A DNA stretch of 64,000 bases from Clostridium aminobutyricum (lineage in GTDB: Bacteria > Bacillota > Clostridia > Peptostreptococcales > Anaerovoracaceae), in contig NZ_JAFJZZ010000001.1 of the NCBI RefSeq assembly GCF_017255415.1, forward strand, positions 186,001-250,000. The letters run 5' to 3'. Shown piece after piece: positions 9,296 to 19,519 of this stretch. The translations under genes and the position numbers were made by a program. Numbering within the stretch: position 1 is the first letter of the stretch; the number at the start of each line of letters is the position of its first letter. The notes beneath the pieces were generated by a model. That model was not told where the DNA came from. It worked only from the letters and a program-made list of their open reading frames with translations, and did no database searches.

Positions 9296-9361
9296 CGTAG
9301 AAAATGTATTTCGTCATCAGCATGAAACCTGTTGACTACATAAAGAAAAAGGAGAAGAGAA

Positions 9362-10603
9362 ATGTATTTTAATTATTTAGACCAAGTAGATGCAGAAGTA
9401 AGCGCAATGATAAAGCGCGAGATGAGCCGGCAAGAAAACAAAATCGAAATGATCGCTTCTGAGAATTTTACAAGCAGAGCAGTAATGGAAGCTTGCGGCA
9501 GTGCGTTGACCAATAAGTATGCCGAAGGTTATCCCGGCAAAAGATATTATGGCGGATGTGAGCATGTAGATGAAGTAGAACTGATAGCCATCGAAAGAGC
9601 AAAAAAATTATTTGGTGCAGAATATGTAAATGTGCAGCCTCATTCCGGTTCAAGTGCTAATATTGCAGTATATTTCGCATTATTAAAGCCAGGTGACACT
9701 GTGCTTGGTATGAGTCTCCCAAATGGCGGACATTTAACACATGGTTCCCCGGTAAATATGTCAGGACAGTACTTTAATTTTGTTTCTTATGGATTGAAGG
9801 AAGATACGGAAACCATTGACTTTGAAGAAGTAAGAAGGCTGGCTCATGAGCATAAGCCAAAGATGATTGTTGCCGGTGCAAGTGCTTATCCGAGAATCAT
9901 TGACGCCGCTAAGTTTAGAGAAATTGCAGACGAAGTGGGTGCCTTATTGATGGTAGATATGGCACATTTTGCAGGACTGGTAGCTGCCGGACTTCATCCA
10001 AATCCAATCGAACATGCACATGTTGTAACAACCACGACACATAAGACTTTAAGAGGACCGAGAGGCGGAGCAATATTTGCAAAGGAAGAATTTGGCCCTG
10101 CATTAAACAAGGCCATTTTTCCAGGTATTCAGGGAGGTCCATTGATGCACGTCATTGCCGGAAAGGCAGTTTGCTTCCATGAAGCACTTACTCCTGAATT
10201 CAATGAATATCAAAAGCAGATTGTAGCGAACGCAAAAGTTCTTGCGAGTGAATTGATGGCGAGAGACTTTAAGTTGATTTCCGGCGGAACAGACAATCAT
10301 TTAGTGCTTGTAAACGTAATCAATAAGGGAATTACCGGCAAAGAAGCAGAAAAATATTTAGATGAAGCAAATATCACAACGAATAAGAATGCTGTGCCAA
10401 ATGATCCGTATGGCCCGTTTACAACCGGAGGTATCCGATTAGGTACGCCTGCGATGACAACAAGAGGCTTTAAAGAAGCAGATGTCGTAAAAGTAGCGGA
10501 AGCAATCAGCCTGGTATTGGACAATCCGGGAAATGCAGAAAAGGCAGAGGAAGCGAAGAAAATTGTAAAAGCGCTTTGTGATGCACATCCACTCTATAGA
10601 TAA
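9362..10603 (+). CDS. glyA: Serine hydroxymethyltransferase
   Basis: A PLP enzyme that interconverts serine plus tetrahydrofolate with glycine plus 5,10-methylene-tetrahydrofolate, the main source of one-carbon units. The 413-residue length is standard. Visible family blocks are [32 protein letters not shown], the PLP-lysine motif [15 protein letters not shown] and [12 protein letters not shown] near the end. AAAGGAGAAGAG precedes the ATG. It may be read from the cls promoter as well as its own. A strong terminator follows, shared with the convergent M50 gene. Confidence 0.98.
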   Translation: MYFNYLDQVDAEVSAMIKREMSRQENKIEMIASENFTSRAVMEACGSALTNKYAEGYPGKRYYGGCEHVDEVELIAIERAKKLFGAEYVNVQPHSGSSANIAVYFALLKPGDTVLGMSLPNGGHLTHGSPVNMSGQYFNFVSYGLKEDTETIDFEEVRRLAHEHKPKMIVAGASAYPRIIDAAKFREIADEVGALLMVDMAHFAGLVAAGLHPNPIEHAHVVTTTTHKTLRGPRGGAIFAKEEFGPALNKAIFPGIQGGPLMHVIAGKAVCFHEALTPEFNEYQKQIVANAKVLASELMARDFKLISGGTDNHLVLVNVINKGITGKEAEKYLDEANITTNKNAVPNDPYGPFTTGGIRLGTPAMTTRGFKEADVVKVAEAISLVLDNPGNAEKAEEAKKIVKALCDAHPLYR

Positions 10604-10623
10604 TAGAAAATCAGTAGATGATA

Positions 10624-10659
10624 AAAGCCCTTTGCTTGAAACATGCAAAGGGCTTTTTA
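10624..10659. terminator. Bidirectional terminator between glyA and the M50 protease gene
   Basis: AAAAGCCCTTTGC pairs with GCAAAGGGCTTTTT, with T runs on both strands. Confidence 0.9.
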
Positions 10660-10696
10660 TACGTAAAATTCCATTGGAAGAAGTCGCAATAATGAG

Positions 10697-11413
10697 CTAA
10701 AAGAACAAACCCAGCAAGAAGGTATAGAAAAAGTTTACCGTTGGTGACAATATTTTTTCTGTTACATTCAGCAGGATAAGAACCATCAGAATAAGAAAAC
10801 CTTTATCATAAATTTGATAGTAAAACGAAGTATTTCTCAAATTGAAAAGTTCTGTAATGATTCCAAAACCGTCAAGCGGCGGAATCGGCAGTAAATTGAA
10901 TATCATTAAGACTAAATTGATAAGGATGAGGTAGCTGATGATTTGCTGAACGATGCCCCCCATATACGTCATAGCGATAAAGGTATAATTAAATTTAAAA
11001 AACAGAGCAAGGATGCCGGCTGATACAAGAGCGATCAGGAAATTAACGGCGACTCCCGCTACTGAAACAATCAATTCATCCCTTCGGGGCTTCTTAAAAT
11101 TATCTGGATTAACCTGCACGGGTACGCCCCATCCAAACCCTGCTACCATTAAGCATAAAAAACCAAACGGATCGATGTGAGACAGCGGATTCAGGGTTAC
11201 TCTTCCTTGATATTTAGGGGTCATATCGCCGAGCTTATAAGCGGCAAAGGCGTGTCCGAACTCATGAAAAGATAAACCGATAACGATAGCCGGAAGCATG
11301 AGTGCCATGTTCATGAGCCAGTCAAGCGGATTGGCAAATCTTCCATTTAAAAAGGCCATAGCAGCCATAACAACAATCAGAACCAAAAAAGTTGGGTTAT
11401 AAAGTCTCTTCAA
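10697..11413 (-). CDS. Site-2-protease-family (M50) membrane metalloprotease
   Basis: An integral membrane zinc protease of the small M50 type, with about six transmembrane segments. The zinc motif HEXXH appears as SFHEFGHAFA, and the third-ligand region is NLLPIPPLDGFGI. Members of this group cleave substrates within the membrane; the substrate here is unknown. I place the start at TTG 11413 because AAAGGA lies at correct spacing before it (on the minus strand); a further 20 codons upstream are open but lack a ribosome-binding site and encode a charged, unlikely N-terminus. The gene is monocistronic. Confidence 0.88.
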   Translation of the reverse strand: MKRLYNPTFLVLIVVMAAMAFLNGRFANPLDWLMNMALMLPAIVIGLSFHEFGHAFAAYKLGDMTPKYQGRVTLNPLSHIDPFGFLCLMVAGFGWGVPVQVNPDNFKKPRRDELIVSVAGVAVNFLIALVSAGILALFFKFNYTFIAMTYMGGIVQQIISYLILINLVLMIFNLLPIPPLDGFGIITELFNLRNTSFYYQIYDKGFLILMVLILLNVTEKILSPTVNFFYTFLLGLFF

Positions 11414-11577
11414 AAAATCATTCCTTTCTTTTTTCAGACTTGTTATTCTCCAGATGATCCCGGCAAAAGGCATCGAGCATAAAAGTCAATGATTTATTTT
11501 ATCACAAAACCACGTTCATGAAAATAGTATATATTAGTTACTTATATATCTGAATTGCGAGAGGTGAAATAAATTAT

Positions 11578-11937
11578 ATGAGACGAAAAAGTTATTGTAT
11601 TGCGGTTTATACAGTACAAGAGGGTGATACGCTTTACTCTATAGGGAAATCATACAGTGTCCCTGTATGTGATCTCATGATGGCAAATCAAATATCCAAT
11701 CCTTATAACCTTCAAATCGGAATGAAAATCTGTATTCCGGGGGAGATGGAAGAGGTGGAACCGAATGAGCCTGCAGAAGCGGAGTGCAGAGGCGTGATGC
11801 ATACCATCGTAAAAGGAGATACCTTGTATATGATAGCAAAAAACTACAGGGTGTCATTGAACGCTATTATGGATTCAAACCCTAATCTTGATCCATACAA
11901 CTTAAGAATTGGAATGAAAATCTGTATTCCATCATAA
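11578..11937 (+). CDS. Small protein with two LysM domains
   Basis: A 119-residue protein made almost entirely of two LysM modules (about residues 8-55 and 72-118), each with the YTVQEGDTLYSIGKSY or HTIVKGDTLYMIAKNY start and the NPYNLQIGMKICIPG-like end. LysM binds N-acetylglucosamine-containing glycan such as peptidoglycan. There is no clear signal peptide: the N-terminus is MRRKSYCIAVYTV. In spore formers such short double-LysM proteins are often spore or coat associated (as SafA), but I have no direct evidence here. GAGAGGTG precedes the ATG and a terminator follows. Confidence 0.85.
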   Translation: MRRKSYCIAVYTVQEGDTLYSIGKSYSVPVCDLMMANQISNPYNLQIGMKICIPGEMEEVEPNEPAEAECRGVMHTIVKGDTLYMIAKNYRVSLNAIMDSNPNLDPYNLRIGMKICIPS

Positions 11938-11950
11938 ACTATACTTATAT

Positions 11951-11998
11951 AAACCTGATTCGATCGTTTTCGGTTGAAAATCAGGTTTTATACTTTTT
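11951..11998 (+). terminator. Terminator after the LysM gene
   Basis: AAACCTGATT pairs with AATCAGGTTT, followed by a T-rich run. Confidence 0.8.
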
Positions 11999-12041
11999 TG
12001 GATAATAAAATGCTTAAAATTCAACAATCATTAGCACACTG

Positions 12042-12068
12042 TTAGCACTCTTGTTGAGTGAGTGCTAA
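12042..12068 (+). promoter_or_regulatory. Perfect CIRCE element (HrcA operator) upstream of clpB
   Basis: TTAGCACTC-N9-GAGTGCTAA, an exact match to the CIRCE consensus bound by the heat-shock repressor HrcA. An extra half-site-like TTAGCACACT lies 11 bases upstream at 12031. The element is 120 bases before clpB, predicting HrcA control of ClpB. Confidence 0.95.
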
Positions 12069-12073
12069 AAAAG

Positions 12074-12103
12074 TTGTTTACTTTTTGTAAAATTAGGTAT
12101 AAG
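12074..12103 (+). promoter_or_regulatory. Candidate clpB promoter
   Basis: TTGTTT (12074-12079), 18 bases, TATAAG (12098-12103), directly after CIRCE so that bound HrcA would abut the -35 region. The boxes are imperfect. Confidence 0.45.
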
Positions 12104-12187
12104 ATAAAATTGTAGTCAGAAAATAGGAATAATTAGGGACGAAAAAGATTTTTGTAGTCAATCCAAAAAATAAAAGCAGGGGGTGGA

Positions 12188-14782
12188 ATGATGACTTTTG
12201 ATAAATACACACAAAATGCTCAAGGCGCAATAGTAGAATGCCAAAATATTGCCATACAGGAAGGACATCAGCAATTAGATGGAGAACATCTTCATTTAGC
12301 TCTGATGATGCAGCAAGATGGATTAATTCCAAAGCTGCTAAACTATATGGGCGTTTCATCGACAGAGATTATTGGGGAACTTCAGGCCGAAATGGAGAAG
12401 CTTCCAAAAGTGATCGGTGCAAGCGACAATATGTATTCTACGAAGCGATTGAACAAGCTTCTTATAGAAGCGGAAAAAAATGCTGAAAATTTTAAAGATG
12501 AGTATGTAAGCGTAGAGCATATGTATATGGCTTTACTGGATGAGAAGAGTACACCTTCTTCAAAAATCTTTAGAAAGCATGATATTACAAAAGAAAAATT
12601 TTTACAGACATTAACAAAAGTAAGAGGAAATCAGAGGATAACCAGTCAGAATCCGGAAGATAATTACGAAGCTTTAAATAAATACGGCCGCGATCTAGTT
12701 GAAATGGCCAGAGACGGAAAGCTGGATCCGGTCATAGGCCGAGATGCGGAAATCCGGCATACGATTCAAATCTTATCCAGAAGGACAAAGAATAATCCCG
12801 TATTGATTGGGGAACCGGGGGTTGGTAAAACAGCGGTAGTAGAGGGACTTGCCCAGAGAATCTTAAATGGAGATGTCCCGGAAGGATTAAAAGATAAGAC
12901 TATCTTTGCGTTGGACATGGGTGCGCTGATAGCAGGAGCGAAATTCAGAGGTGAATTTGAAGAACGTCTGAAATCGGTCTTAAATGAAATTGAAAAATCC
13001 GATGGACGTATCATCTTGTTCATTGACGAAATTCACAATATCGTGGGGGCGGGCAGGACAGAAGGTTCCATGGACGCAGGGAATCTGCTCAAACCGAAAC
13101 TGGCAAGAGGCGAATTGCATTGCATCGGTGCTACCACGCTGGATGAATATCGAAAGTATATTGAAAAAGATGCTGCACTGGAAAGACGTTTTCAAAAGGT
13201 TCTGGTGGATCAGCCTACGCTGGAGGATACGATTTCCATATTGCGGGGACTCAAAGAACGTTTTGAGATTCATCACGGCGTACGAATTACGGATGGCGCT
13301 TTAATCGCTTGTGCGACGCTTTCCGACCGATATATCAGTGACCGGTTTCTTCCGGATAAAGCCATCGACTTAATGGATGAGGCAGCTTCTAAAATTCGTA
13401 CGGAAATTGACAGCCTGCCGGCAGAACTAGATGAAATATCGAGAAAAATTATGCAGTTGGAGATTGAAAAACAGGCGTTATCCAAGGAAAAGGATTCGGC
13501 TTCTAAACATCGGTTAGATATTCTGGATAAGGAATTGTCCGAATTAAAGGCTGAGAATGCGAGCATGCGGGCTCAATGGGAGATGGAAAAGAAATCTATT
13601 ACCGATTTGAAGTCTGTTAAACTTCAAGTGGAGGAAGTAAAACATCAGATTGAAGAGGCAGAAAGACAGTATGATCTTGAATTGCTTGCTAAATTGAAAT
13701 ACGGGGCACTTCCGGAACTGGAGAAAAAGCTGAATGAAGCGGAGGAAGCACAGAAAGCAGAAGCGGAAAGAAAGCTGTTGAAAGAAGAAGTAACGGAGGA
13801 AGAAATCGCTGAAATTGTATCCGCTTGGACTGGCATACCGGTAAGCCGATTGGTGGAAACCGAAAGGGAAAAATTGCTGAAATTACCGGAGATTCTTCAC
13901 AAGCGGGTGATTGGGCAAGAGGATGCCGTTACGGCCGTATCTGAGTCTGTTTTGAGGGCCAGAGCGGGGCTGAAGGATATCAATAAGCCAATCGGATCTT
14001 TCATCTTCCTAGGACCTACCGGTGTAGGTAAGACTGAATTAGCGAAAGCACTATCCGAATCTCTATTTGACAGTGAAAAGAGTATGGTTCGAATTGATAT
14101 GTCTGAGTATATGGAGAAGCATTCTGTGTCCAGATTGGTAGGAGCGCCTCCGGGTTATGTAGGCTATGATGAAGGCGGACAATTGACGGAAGCCGTTCGA
14201 AGAAGACCATACAGTGTCATCTTATTTGATGAAATTGAAAAGGCGCATCCGGACGTATTTAATATCTTGCTTCAATTGCTTGATGACGGGAGATTGACGG
14301 ATAACCAGGGAAGAACTGTTGACTTTAAAAATACCATTATCATCATGACTTCAAATATAGGAAGTCCTTATCTGATCGATCATATCAAACAGGACGGAAC
14401 GATTGATGAAAACGTGAAGAAACAGGTTTCCGAAGAAATGAAAAAGTACTTCAAACCTGAATTTTTAAATAGAATTGATGATATTGTCGTATTCTCACCG
14501 CTGACAGAAAGCCAGATAACCAGAATTATTGATTTAAGTATGATTGGTATCCAGTCAAGATTAGCGGATAGAAATATGACCATTACGCTATCGGAGGCGG
14601 CGAAACAGTTTATTGCCAGAGAAAGCTATTCTCCATCTTATGGAGCAAGACCGGTTAAACGGTATTTGCAAAAACATGTGGAGACCGAAATCGCCGGCAT
14701 GATTATCAAGGGCGAAATCAGAGATGGTGATCAAATTAAATTGGATTCAGATGGAGAAAAGTTACACTTCAGTATAAACTAG
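12188..14782 (+). CDS. clpB: ClpB disaggregase chaperone
   Basis: A hexameric AAA+ chaperone that pulls proteins out of aggregates together with DnaK. Domains in order: N-terminal Clp repeats (about 1-150), AAA-1 with Walker A GEPGVGKT and [11 protein letters not shown], the coiled-coil M domain (about 400-530, charged Glu/Lys/Ala-rich), AAA-2 with GPTGVGKTE and the [14 protein letters not shown] pore-loop region, and the D2-small domain. The M domain and the 864-residue length separate it from ClpC or ClpA. GGGGGTGG precedes two consecutive ATG codons, and either may be used. A perfect CIRCE element upstream indicates heat-shock control by HrcA. Confidence 0.97.
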   Translation: MMTFDKYTQNAQGAIVECQNIAIQEGHQQLDGEHLHLALMMQQDGLIPKLLNYMGVSSTEIIGELQAEMEKLPKVIGASDNMYSTKRLNKLLIEAEKNAENFKDEYVSVEHMYMALLDEKSTPSSKIFRKHDITKEKFLQTLTKVRGNQRITSQNPEDNYEALNKYGRDLVEMARDGKLDPVIGRDAEIRHTIQILSRRTKNNPVLIGEPGVGKTAVVEGLAQRILNGDVPEGLKDKTIFALDMGALIAGAKFRGEFEERLKSVLNEIEKSDGRIILFIDEIHNIVGAGRTEGSMDAGNLLKPKLARGELHCIGATTLDEYRKYIEKDAALERRFQKVLVDQPTLEDTISILRGLKERFEIHHGVRITDGALIACATLSDRYISDRFLPDKAIDLMDEAASKIRTEIDSLPAELDEISRKIMQLEIEKQALSKEKDSASKHRLDILDKELSELKAENASMRAQWEMEKKSITDLKSVKLQVEEVKHQIEEAERQYDLELLAKLKYGALPELEKKLNEAEEAQKAEAERKLLKEEVTEEEIAEIVSAWTGIPVSRLVETEREKLLKLPEILHKRVIGQEDAVTAVSESVLRARAGLKDINKPIGSFIFLGPTGVGKTELAKALSESLFDSEKSMVRIDMSEYMEKHSVSRLVGAPPGYVGYDEGGQLTEAVRRRPYSVILFDEIEKAHPDVFNILLQLLDDGRLTDNQGRTVDFKNTIIIMTSNIGSPYLIDHIKQDGTIDENVKKQVSEEMKKYFKPEFLNRIDDIVVFSPLTESQITRIIDLSMIGIQSRLADRNMTITLSEAAKQFIARESYSPSYGARPVKRYLQKHVETEIAGMIIKGEIRDGDQIKLDSDGEKLHFSIN

Positions 14783-14833
14783 CTCAATCTGTAACTTGAA
14801 ATCAACGTTAACGATAATGAGTCGGTAAAAAAT

Positions 14834-14879
14834 AATGCATAGTTATCACTCTCTAGGAGTCTTGATGACTATGCATTTT
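14834..14879. terminator. Bidirectional terminator between clpB and the GGDEF-EAL gene
   Basis: AATGCATAGT pairs with ACTATGCATT, with T runs on both strands. The minus-strand stop codon lies inside the right arm. Confidence 0.8.
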
Positions 14880-16899
14880 CGTTCGTTGTCTTCAACGCTT
14901 GCTGTCTTTTATAATTGGTTATCTGTGACTTAATAATAGTAAAGTCCAGCGGTGGTTTTTTGGACGGTTTGCAAATATAGAATCCTTGCAAGTAATCGAC
15001 TCCGATATCAATCAGTGCAAACATGTCTTCTTGGCGCTCAACGCCTTCGGCTATGACGAAAGCATTCCGCTGATGCGCATAAGTAACAATACTTTTAATC
15101 AGTTTGCGTTTATTTTCATCTCTGGTAAGATTTTGAGTAATGGAAAGATCTATTTTAATGTATTTCGGTGCGATATCTTTCATCATATCTTCATTATAGG
15201 AGCCGGTACCGTAGTCTCCTAATGCTATTTCGCCGCCCCAATTTCGAATGAAGTCTTGCTTTGCCTTTGTATACTTTGCGTTCGCCCCTCCGCCGTAGTC
15301 CAGTTCTACTATTACTCGGTTCAGCATATGACAATAAGTTCGTTCAAGCGCACTGGTATCCGATACGGAAAGCTGTTGTTCCGGGATGGAATTAATAAAT
15401 AATTTACTGGACGGAGCGACGTTTAAATCGTTAAATGCTTTGATCCCGGCAAACCATGTGATTTTCTCAATCTCATACAACTGGGATGGAGAAGCCGCAA
15501 GCTCCAGCAACTGACGCGGTGTTTTGATAACCGAATGATTCGACCGCAGCAAGGCTTCATAGCCAAAAATATTTCCTGTATTTGCGTCCAAAATCGGCTG
15601 AAAGTGATATTCATACGTTTTATGCTTGATAAACTCTTCAAAGTGCTCGGACATTTCTGTAAAATGAGAGTCTTTTTCGTAATCTTTTAAGTTAAATTCT
15701 GCAAAGACACCCTTTGTTGTTTTCTTGACGGAATACATGGCAAAATCGGAGTATTTAATGAGCTGAAGATAGGAAGTAGAGTCGTCAGGATACCAAGCAA
15801 CTCCGGCAGAGGCCCTCAACTCAGTACTGGTTTCGTCGGGCAGATTGAACGAGTGGTTATGAATGGCAATACTTAATCGCACAATTTCACTTCGTATTTC
15901 TTCCTTTGAAGAAAAACCATGCATAAATAATGCAAATTCATCCCCGCCGAGTCGGGAGATGATGGTATTTTTTCTGCAAGTTACGTTTAACACATTGGAT
16001 AGAGCACGTATGTATTCGTCCCCATAGTGGTGTCCATAGGTATCATTCATCTTTTTTAAATTATCTAAGTCCAGTGAAAACATAGCACCGATGCCTATTT
16101 GTTCAGGCGAGGAGAATAGCTTTTCCACATTAGCAAAAAATGCACGGCGATTCAGAAGACCCGTGAGAATATCGTAATCCCGCTCAAATTCCATTTTATT
16201 TTTAGCTAACATTTCATCGGTGATATCTTCCAGTACACCGAGTATTTGATTTTCACTGTGGATGGTAATCATCCGAATCCATTTAGATGTAGAGAACGGT
16301 TTATCCAGATGAAATACCAAGTTGTTTTTGGTGGATTGACTGGGTACTAAGAATTTTTCGAGTTTGGCCATCTTTGCGTCAAATACATTGGAGGGAATGA
16401 AGCCTGTAATGTGCAGCGACAAATCCGGCTCTTCCAGCAGTAAAAATAAATGCTTTGTAATGTAGACTTGAGAAGAGGCCTGATAATATTCATAAATAGC
16501 CATTCTTTTCCCGGCTACGTCCAGTATATTCGACATTTTGGAAGAAGAATCCGCTACATTGGCAGACAGTGACTCAATGGTTCCTGCGAGCAAATCCAGT
16601 TCAGTTATGTTGGTTCGTCCTAATGATGCAAGTTTCATCGGGTCCCGTTCACGTACATTGTTACTGAGGGTTTTCACAGGCCGAATGAAGAGTAGACCTG
16701 TCATCAATAAACTTACGGTAAAGCTGATTAGAGTGACAGCAGCTATAGCAATGCAGATGTTGACCGAAGAATTAGAATGACTGAAAGACAGGTCGAATTT
16801 TGACAAAAGGACAGCAAATAGCAAAGCCTCTGTTATGACTTGTATGCTTATTAAAAAAATAAATCTCGTTGTAATAGATTGTGAGAGTTTTTGCCTCAT
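14869..16899 (-). CDS. Membrane GGDEF-EAL protein with an altered EAL active site
   Basis: A 676-residue cyclic-di-GMP turnover protein. Two hydrophobic helices near the N-terminus (about 12-32 and 48-72) anchor it, and a PAS-like region lies at about 120-215. The GGDEF domain (about 235-395) has an intact RLGGDEFALF active site, so cyclic-di-GMP synthesis is expected. The EAL domain (about 410-660) keeps YEALLR, an Asn in FINS, YIKID and AEGVE plus LQGF. The metal-binding LDDFGTG motif, however, is LGDYGTG, losing the first Asp, and the Glu-Thr-Glu block reads VELDYGG. I therefore infer weak or no phosphodiesterase activity. The gene is monocistronic and divergent from the helicase gene. Confidence 0.9.
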   Translation of the reverse strand: MRQKLSQSITTRFIFLISIQVITEALLFAVLLSKFDLSFSHSNSSVNICIAIAAVTLISFTVSLLMTGLLFIRPVKTLSNNVRERDPMKLASLGRTNITELDLLAGTIESLSANVADSSSKMSNILDVAGKRMAIYEYYQASSQVYITKHLFLLLEEPDLSLHITGFIPSNVFDAKMAKLEKFLVPSQSTKNNLVFHLDKPFSTSKWIRMITIHSENQILGVLEDITDEMLAKNKMEFERDYDILTGLLNRRAFFANVEKLFSSPEQIGIGAMFSLDLDNLKKMNDTYGHHYGDEYIRALSNVLNVTCRKNTIISRLGGDEFALFMHGFSSKEEIRSEIVRLSIAIHNHSFNLPDETSTELRASAGVAWYPDDSTSYLQLIKYSDFAMYSVKKTTKGVFAEFNLKDYEKDSHFTEMSEHFEEFIKHKTYEYHFQPILDANTGNIFGYEALLRSNHSVIKTPRQLLELAASPSQLYEIEKITWFAGIKAFNDLNVAPSSKLFINSIPEQQLSVSDTSALERTYCHMLNRVIVELDYGGGANAKYTKAKQDFIRNWGGEIALGDYGTGSYNEDMMKDIAPKYIKIDLSITQNLTRDENKRKLIKSIVTYAHQRNAFVIAEGVERQEDMFALIDIGVDYLQGFYICKPSKKPPLDFTIIKSQITNYKRQQALKTTNENA

Positions 16900-17049
16900 G
16901 ATTTCACCCTATAAATTAATTTATTTAAAAATGCTATGTTTTTCATAAATAATAGGACTAATATTTCAACCAGCTTTAGCAATAATACTATAGTATATAC
17001 TAAATAGAACTTTTTTTCAATCAAGTGAAAGAAAACCTATTGAAATAGT

Positions 17050-17078
17050 TTGACAGAAAGAGAATTTAAAAATATAAT
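17050..17078 (+). promoter_or_regulatory. Consensus sigma-A promoter of the DEAD-box helicase gene
   Basis: TTGACA (17050-17055), exactly 17 bases, TATAAT (17073-17078): a perfect consensus. The roughly 45-base leader contains a small stem, TACTAC with GTAGTA (about 17095-17112). Confidence 0.85.
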
Positions 17079-17128
17079 AATACGATACGAGTACTACAAT
17101 CATAGTAGTAAATGAAATGAGGAAATGA

Positions 17129-18634
17129 ATGGATAATTTAAATTTTAAAGAACTAAACCTATCTGATGCGATAATAAAAGCTTTGGATTTTATGGGGTTT
17201 GAAGAAGCGACCCCAATTCAGTCAAAAGCGATTCCGTTAGTCATGAGCGGTTTAGATGTCATTGGACAGGCGCAAACAGGAACAGGGAAAACCTGTGCTT
17301 TTGGTATCCCTGCCATTGAAATGGTTGACATAAAGCAGGCAGGAACCCAAGTTCTGGTATTATGCCCGACGAGAGAACTGGCGATTCAGGTTTCAGAAGA
17401 ATTCAGAAACCTTTGCAAATATAAAAAAGGCGTTCGGTCGTTAGCCATCTATGGTGGACAATCTATTGACCGTCAGATTATTTCTTTGAAGAGTAAACCA
17501 CAGATCATCATCGGTACACCGGGCAGAGTGATGGACCATATGAGAAGACGCACGCTGAAACTGGAATTGCTGAAAATGATTATTTTGGATGAAGCGGATG
17601 AGATGCTCAATATGGGATTCAGAGAAGACATTGATACGATTTTGCAGGATGTTCCTGCAGAGAGACAGATGATGCTTTTTTCTGCAACTATGCCAAAGGG
17701 AATACTGGAGATTGCCAACACCTATATGAAAAATCCGGAGCATGTTGTGACCCAACATAAGGAAGTGACTATAGACACGATAGAGCAATATTATATTGAG
17801 GTTCGTGAAAGCTCCAAGCTGGAGTTGCTTTGCCGATTAGTTGATGCGAAGAATATCAAATTGGGAATTGTATTTTGTAATACAAAGCGCAAGGTGGATG
17901 AACTTTGTACTTCCTTGCAGGCAAGAGGCTATTCTGCGGAAGCACTTCATGGGGACATGAAGCAAAGAGAACGAGATCGTGTCATGAGTAAATTTCGTAA
18001 AGGACTTGTTGATATATTAATAGCAACCGACGTAGCAGCAAGAGGCATTGACGTAAATGATGTAGAGGCGGTATTTAACTATGATCTCCCAAGTGATGAA
18101 GAATATTACGTACATCGAATCGGAAGAACGGGAAGAGCCGGAAAGAAAGGCGTTTCCTATTCCTTCGTGTTTGGGAGGGATATCTATAAATTAAAAGATA
18201 TTGAACGTTATACCAAATCGAAAATTATACAAACGAATCCTCCGACCATCTCCAGCATTGAAACCATAAAACTGCATTCTGCGATTCAGGAAGTGATGGC
18301 TATGCTGGATAAAGGCGGGTATTCAAAATACACGACAGCCATTGAGCAGATATTGGAAGACTCTGATGATATCACGACACTGGATATTGCGGCGGCACTC
18401 TTTAAAATGAAGTTTAATGAGTTGGATGAACGGAATTATGAAGAATCCGAATTGGACAATGATTTCACTGTAAATAGACGGGATAAATTCGGTTATTTTG
18501 CGAAAAAAAGCGGCGAAGGGAATCGTCAGAAAAATAGGGGCGGATACCGCGGAGACCGAAGCAAAAGCAGAGACGGCGGACGGGAACGAAGTAAAACGAG
18601 AGACGGTGGAAAACCAACTTCAAAATATAAATAA
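17129..18634 (+). CDS. DEAD-box RNA helicase (CshA/DeaD type)
   Basis: An ATP-dependent RNA helicase of 501 residues used in RNA decay, ribosome assembly and cold growth. All helicase motifs are present: Q motif GFEEATPIQ, AQTGTGKT, PTRELAIQ, LDEADEMLNMG, SATMP, ATDVAARGIDV and HRIGRTGRAGKKG. The C-terminal 60 residues are very basic and rich in Arg/Gly/Asp/Ser (RGGYRGDRS, then RSKTRDGG), typical of an unstructured RNA-binding tail. A consensus promoter gives high expected expression, and the gene is monocistronic. A CshA-like role is inferred from overall form; DeaD or CshB cannot be excluded. Confidence 0.93.
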   Translation: MDNLNFKELNLSDAIIKALDFMGFEEATPIQSKAIPLVMSGLDVIGQAQTGTGKTCAFGIPAIEMVDIKQAGTQVLVLCPTRELAIQVSEEFRNLCKYKKGVRSLAIYGGQSIDRQIISLKSKPQIIIGTPGRVMDHMRRRTLKLELLKMIILDEADEMLNMGFREDIDTILQDVPAERQMMLFSATMPKGILEIANTYMKNPEHVVTQHKEVTIDTIEQYYIEVRESSKLELLCRLVDAKNIKLGIVFCNTKRKVDELCTSLQARGYSAEALHGDMKQRERDRVMSKFRKGLVDILIATDVAARGIDVNDVEAVFNYDLPSDEEYYVHRIGRTGRAGKKGVSYSFVFGRDIYKLKDIERYTKSKIIQTNPPTISSIETIKLHSAIQEVMAMLDKGGYSKYTTAIEQILEDSDDITTLDIAAALFKMKFNELDERNYEESELDNDFTVNRRDKFGYFAKKSGEGNRQKNRGGYRGDRSKSRDGGRERSKTRDGGKPTSKYK

Positions 18635-18645
18635 AGCAGGATAGA

Positions 18646-18688
18646 AAAAAGCAGGGGTTTATGCGCGACATGCGCAACTCCTGCTTTT
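18646..18688. terminator. Terminator between the helicase gene and the flavin-binding protein gene
   Basis: AAAAGCAGGGGTT pairs with AACTCCTGCTTTT around an inner GCGC stem, with T runs on both strands. Confidence 0.85.
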
Positions 18689-18724
18689 ATTTAGTAGAAA
18701 TGTCCATTTGATTGACGGAATCGG

Positions 18725-19189
18725 TTATTTTTTGCCTTTTGCCGTTATGTGCTTTACTTCTATTTCATACACTTTTGCTTGTTCACCGGCTTTTTTAATA
18801 TATTCCATTCCGGCTTCCATATAGTCGTTCGAGAATTTTTTTAGGATCAGAACATAGATTTCTTGCTTTCTTTCTGCCGCCACTTCTTTTATATCGCCAA
18901 AAGCAATAACGCTTTTAAATTTTGTGTTAAAGTCGTCCGGAATTAACTCGACGTCTTTCACTACACAAAAAGAAACCTTATTGTTCGATTGTATATTATC
19001 GAGTTTATGACCTGTTAAGGCAGAATGAAAATAAATATTACCGCCATCAAATATAAAATTTACCGGGACACCGTAAGGAACTCCGTCTTCCCCCACTGTT
19101 GATAAAATACCGTATTCAGCAGTATTCATAATGTCGGTCATTTCCTCGTTTGTCAGCATTTTATCGCTTCTTCTCATTTCTCTGAACAT
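18725..19189 (-). CDS. Pyridoxamine-5'-phosphate-oxidase-fold flavin/haem-binding protein
   Basis: A 154-residue split-barrel protein of the PNPOx-like group that includes NimA-type nitroreductases and FMN-binding proteins. Diagnostic segments are the MRRSDKMLTNEE start, YGILSTVGEDGVPYGVPVNFIFDGGNIYFHSA (barrel strands) and VSFCVVKD. It probably binds FMN or a related cofactor, and the reaction is not known. I use the ATG at 19189, directly after AAAGGAGG; the frame is open for 31 more codons upstream without a ribosome-binding site. The gene is divergent from the ahb operon. Haem binding is another possibility in this family, which would fit the neighbour, but this is only inference. Confidence 0.85.
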   Translation of the reverse strand: MFREMRRSDKMLTNEEMTDIMNTAEYGILSTVGEDGVPYGVPVNFIFDGGNIYFHSALTGHKLDNIQSNNKVSFCVVKDVELIPDDFNTKFKSVIAFGDIKEVAAERKQEIYVLILKKFSNDYMEAGMEYIKKAGEQAKVYEIEVKHITAKGKK

Positions 19190-19519
19190 AAAAATTCCTC
19201 CTTTTTTGAACTTAATAGGAAATTGTACTGGTTTTAATGTTATTATATAGGTTGATTGTATCAATGGAAAGAGCCAATTCATATAATCTGGATGGATACA
19301 ATGAAAACTGCCCCTATTAATTTTGTCTAAATTGGAACTACTAATAGACCAATTAACATTATATAATTATTTTATAACGCAGGAAATATCGTTTACGATA
19401 TTGACGGAGTTTCATAAAAGGCTACGACTACAATGCGACCGAATGGGAGTTATAAGCGCCTCGCAGAGGCTTTTTTTACAAGATATGGAGATAAGAGAAT
19501 ACAAGGATGGAAAAAATAG
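19190..19519. other. 330-base divergent region and leader of the ahb operon
   Basis: The region separates two divergent genes. It is AT-rich in the middle (TATAAT near 19357) and contains the terminator-like hairpin at 19458-19477. I matched no known riboswitch class by eye. A 66-codon frame crossing the hairpin starts at a TTG without ribosome-binding site and is not called. Confidence 0.5.
19458..19477 (+). terminator. Terminator-like hairpin in the ahb leader
   Basis: GCCTC-GCA-GAGGC followed by seven T, 43 bases before the ahbC start. A terminator here would reduce read-through into ahbC unless opened, so it may be an attenuator. The 5-bp stem is short. Confidence 0.5.
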
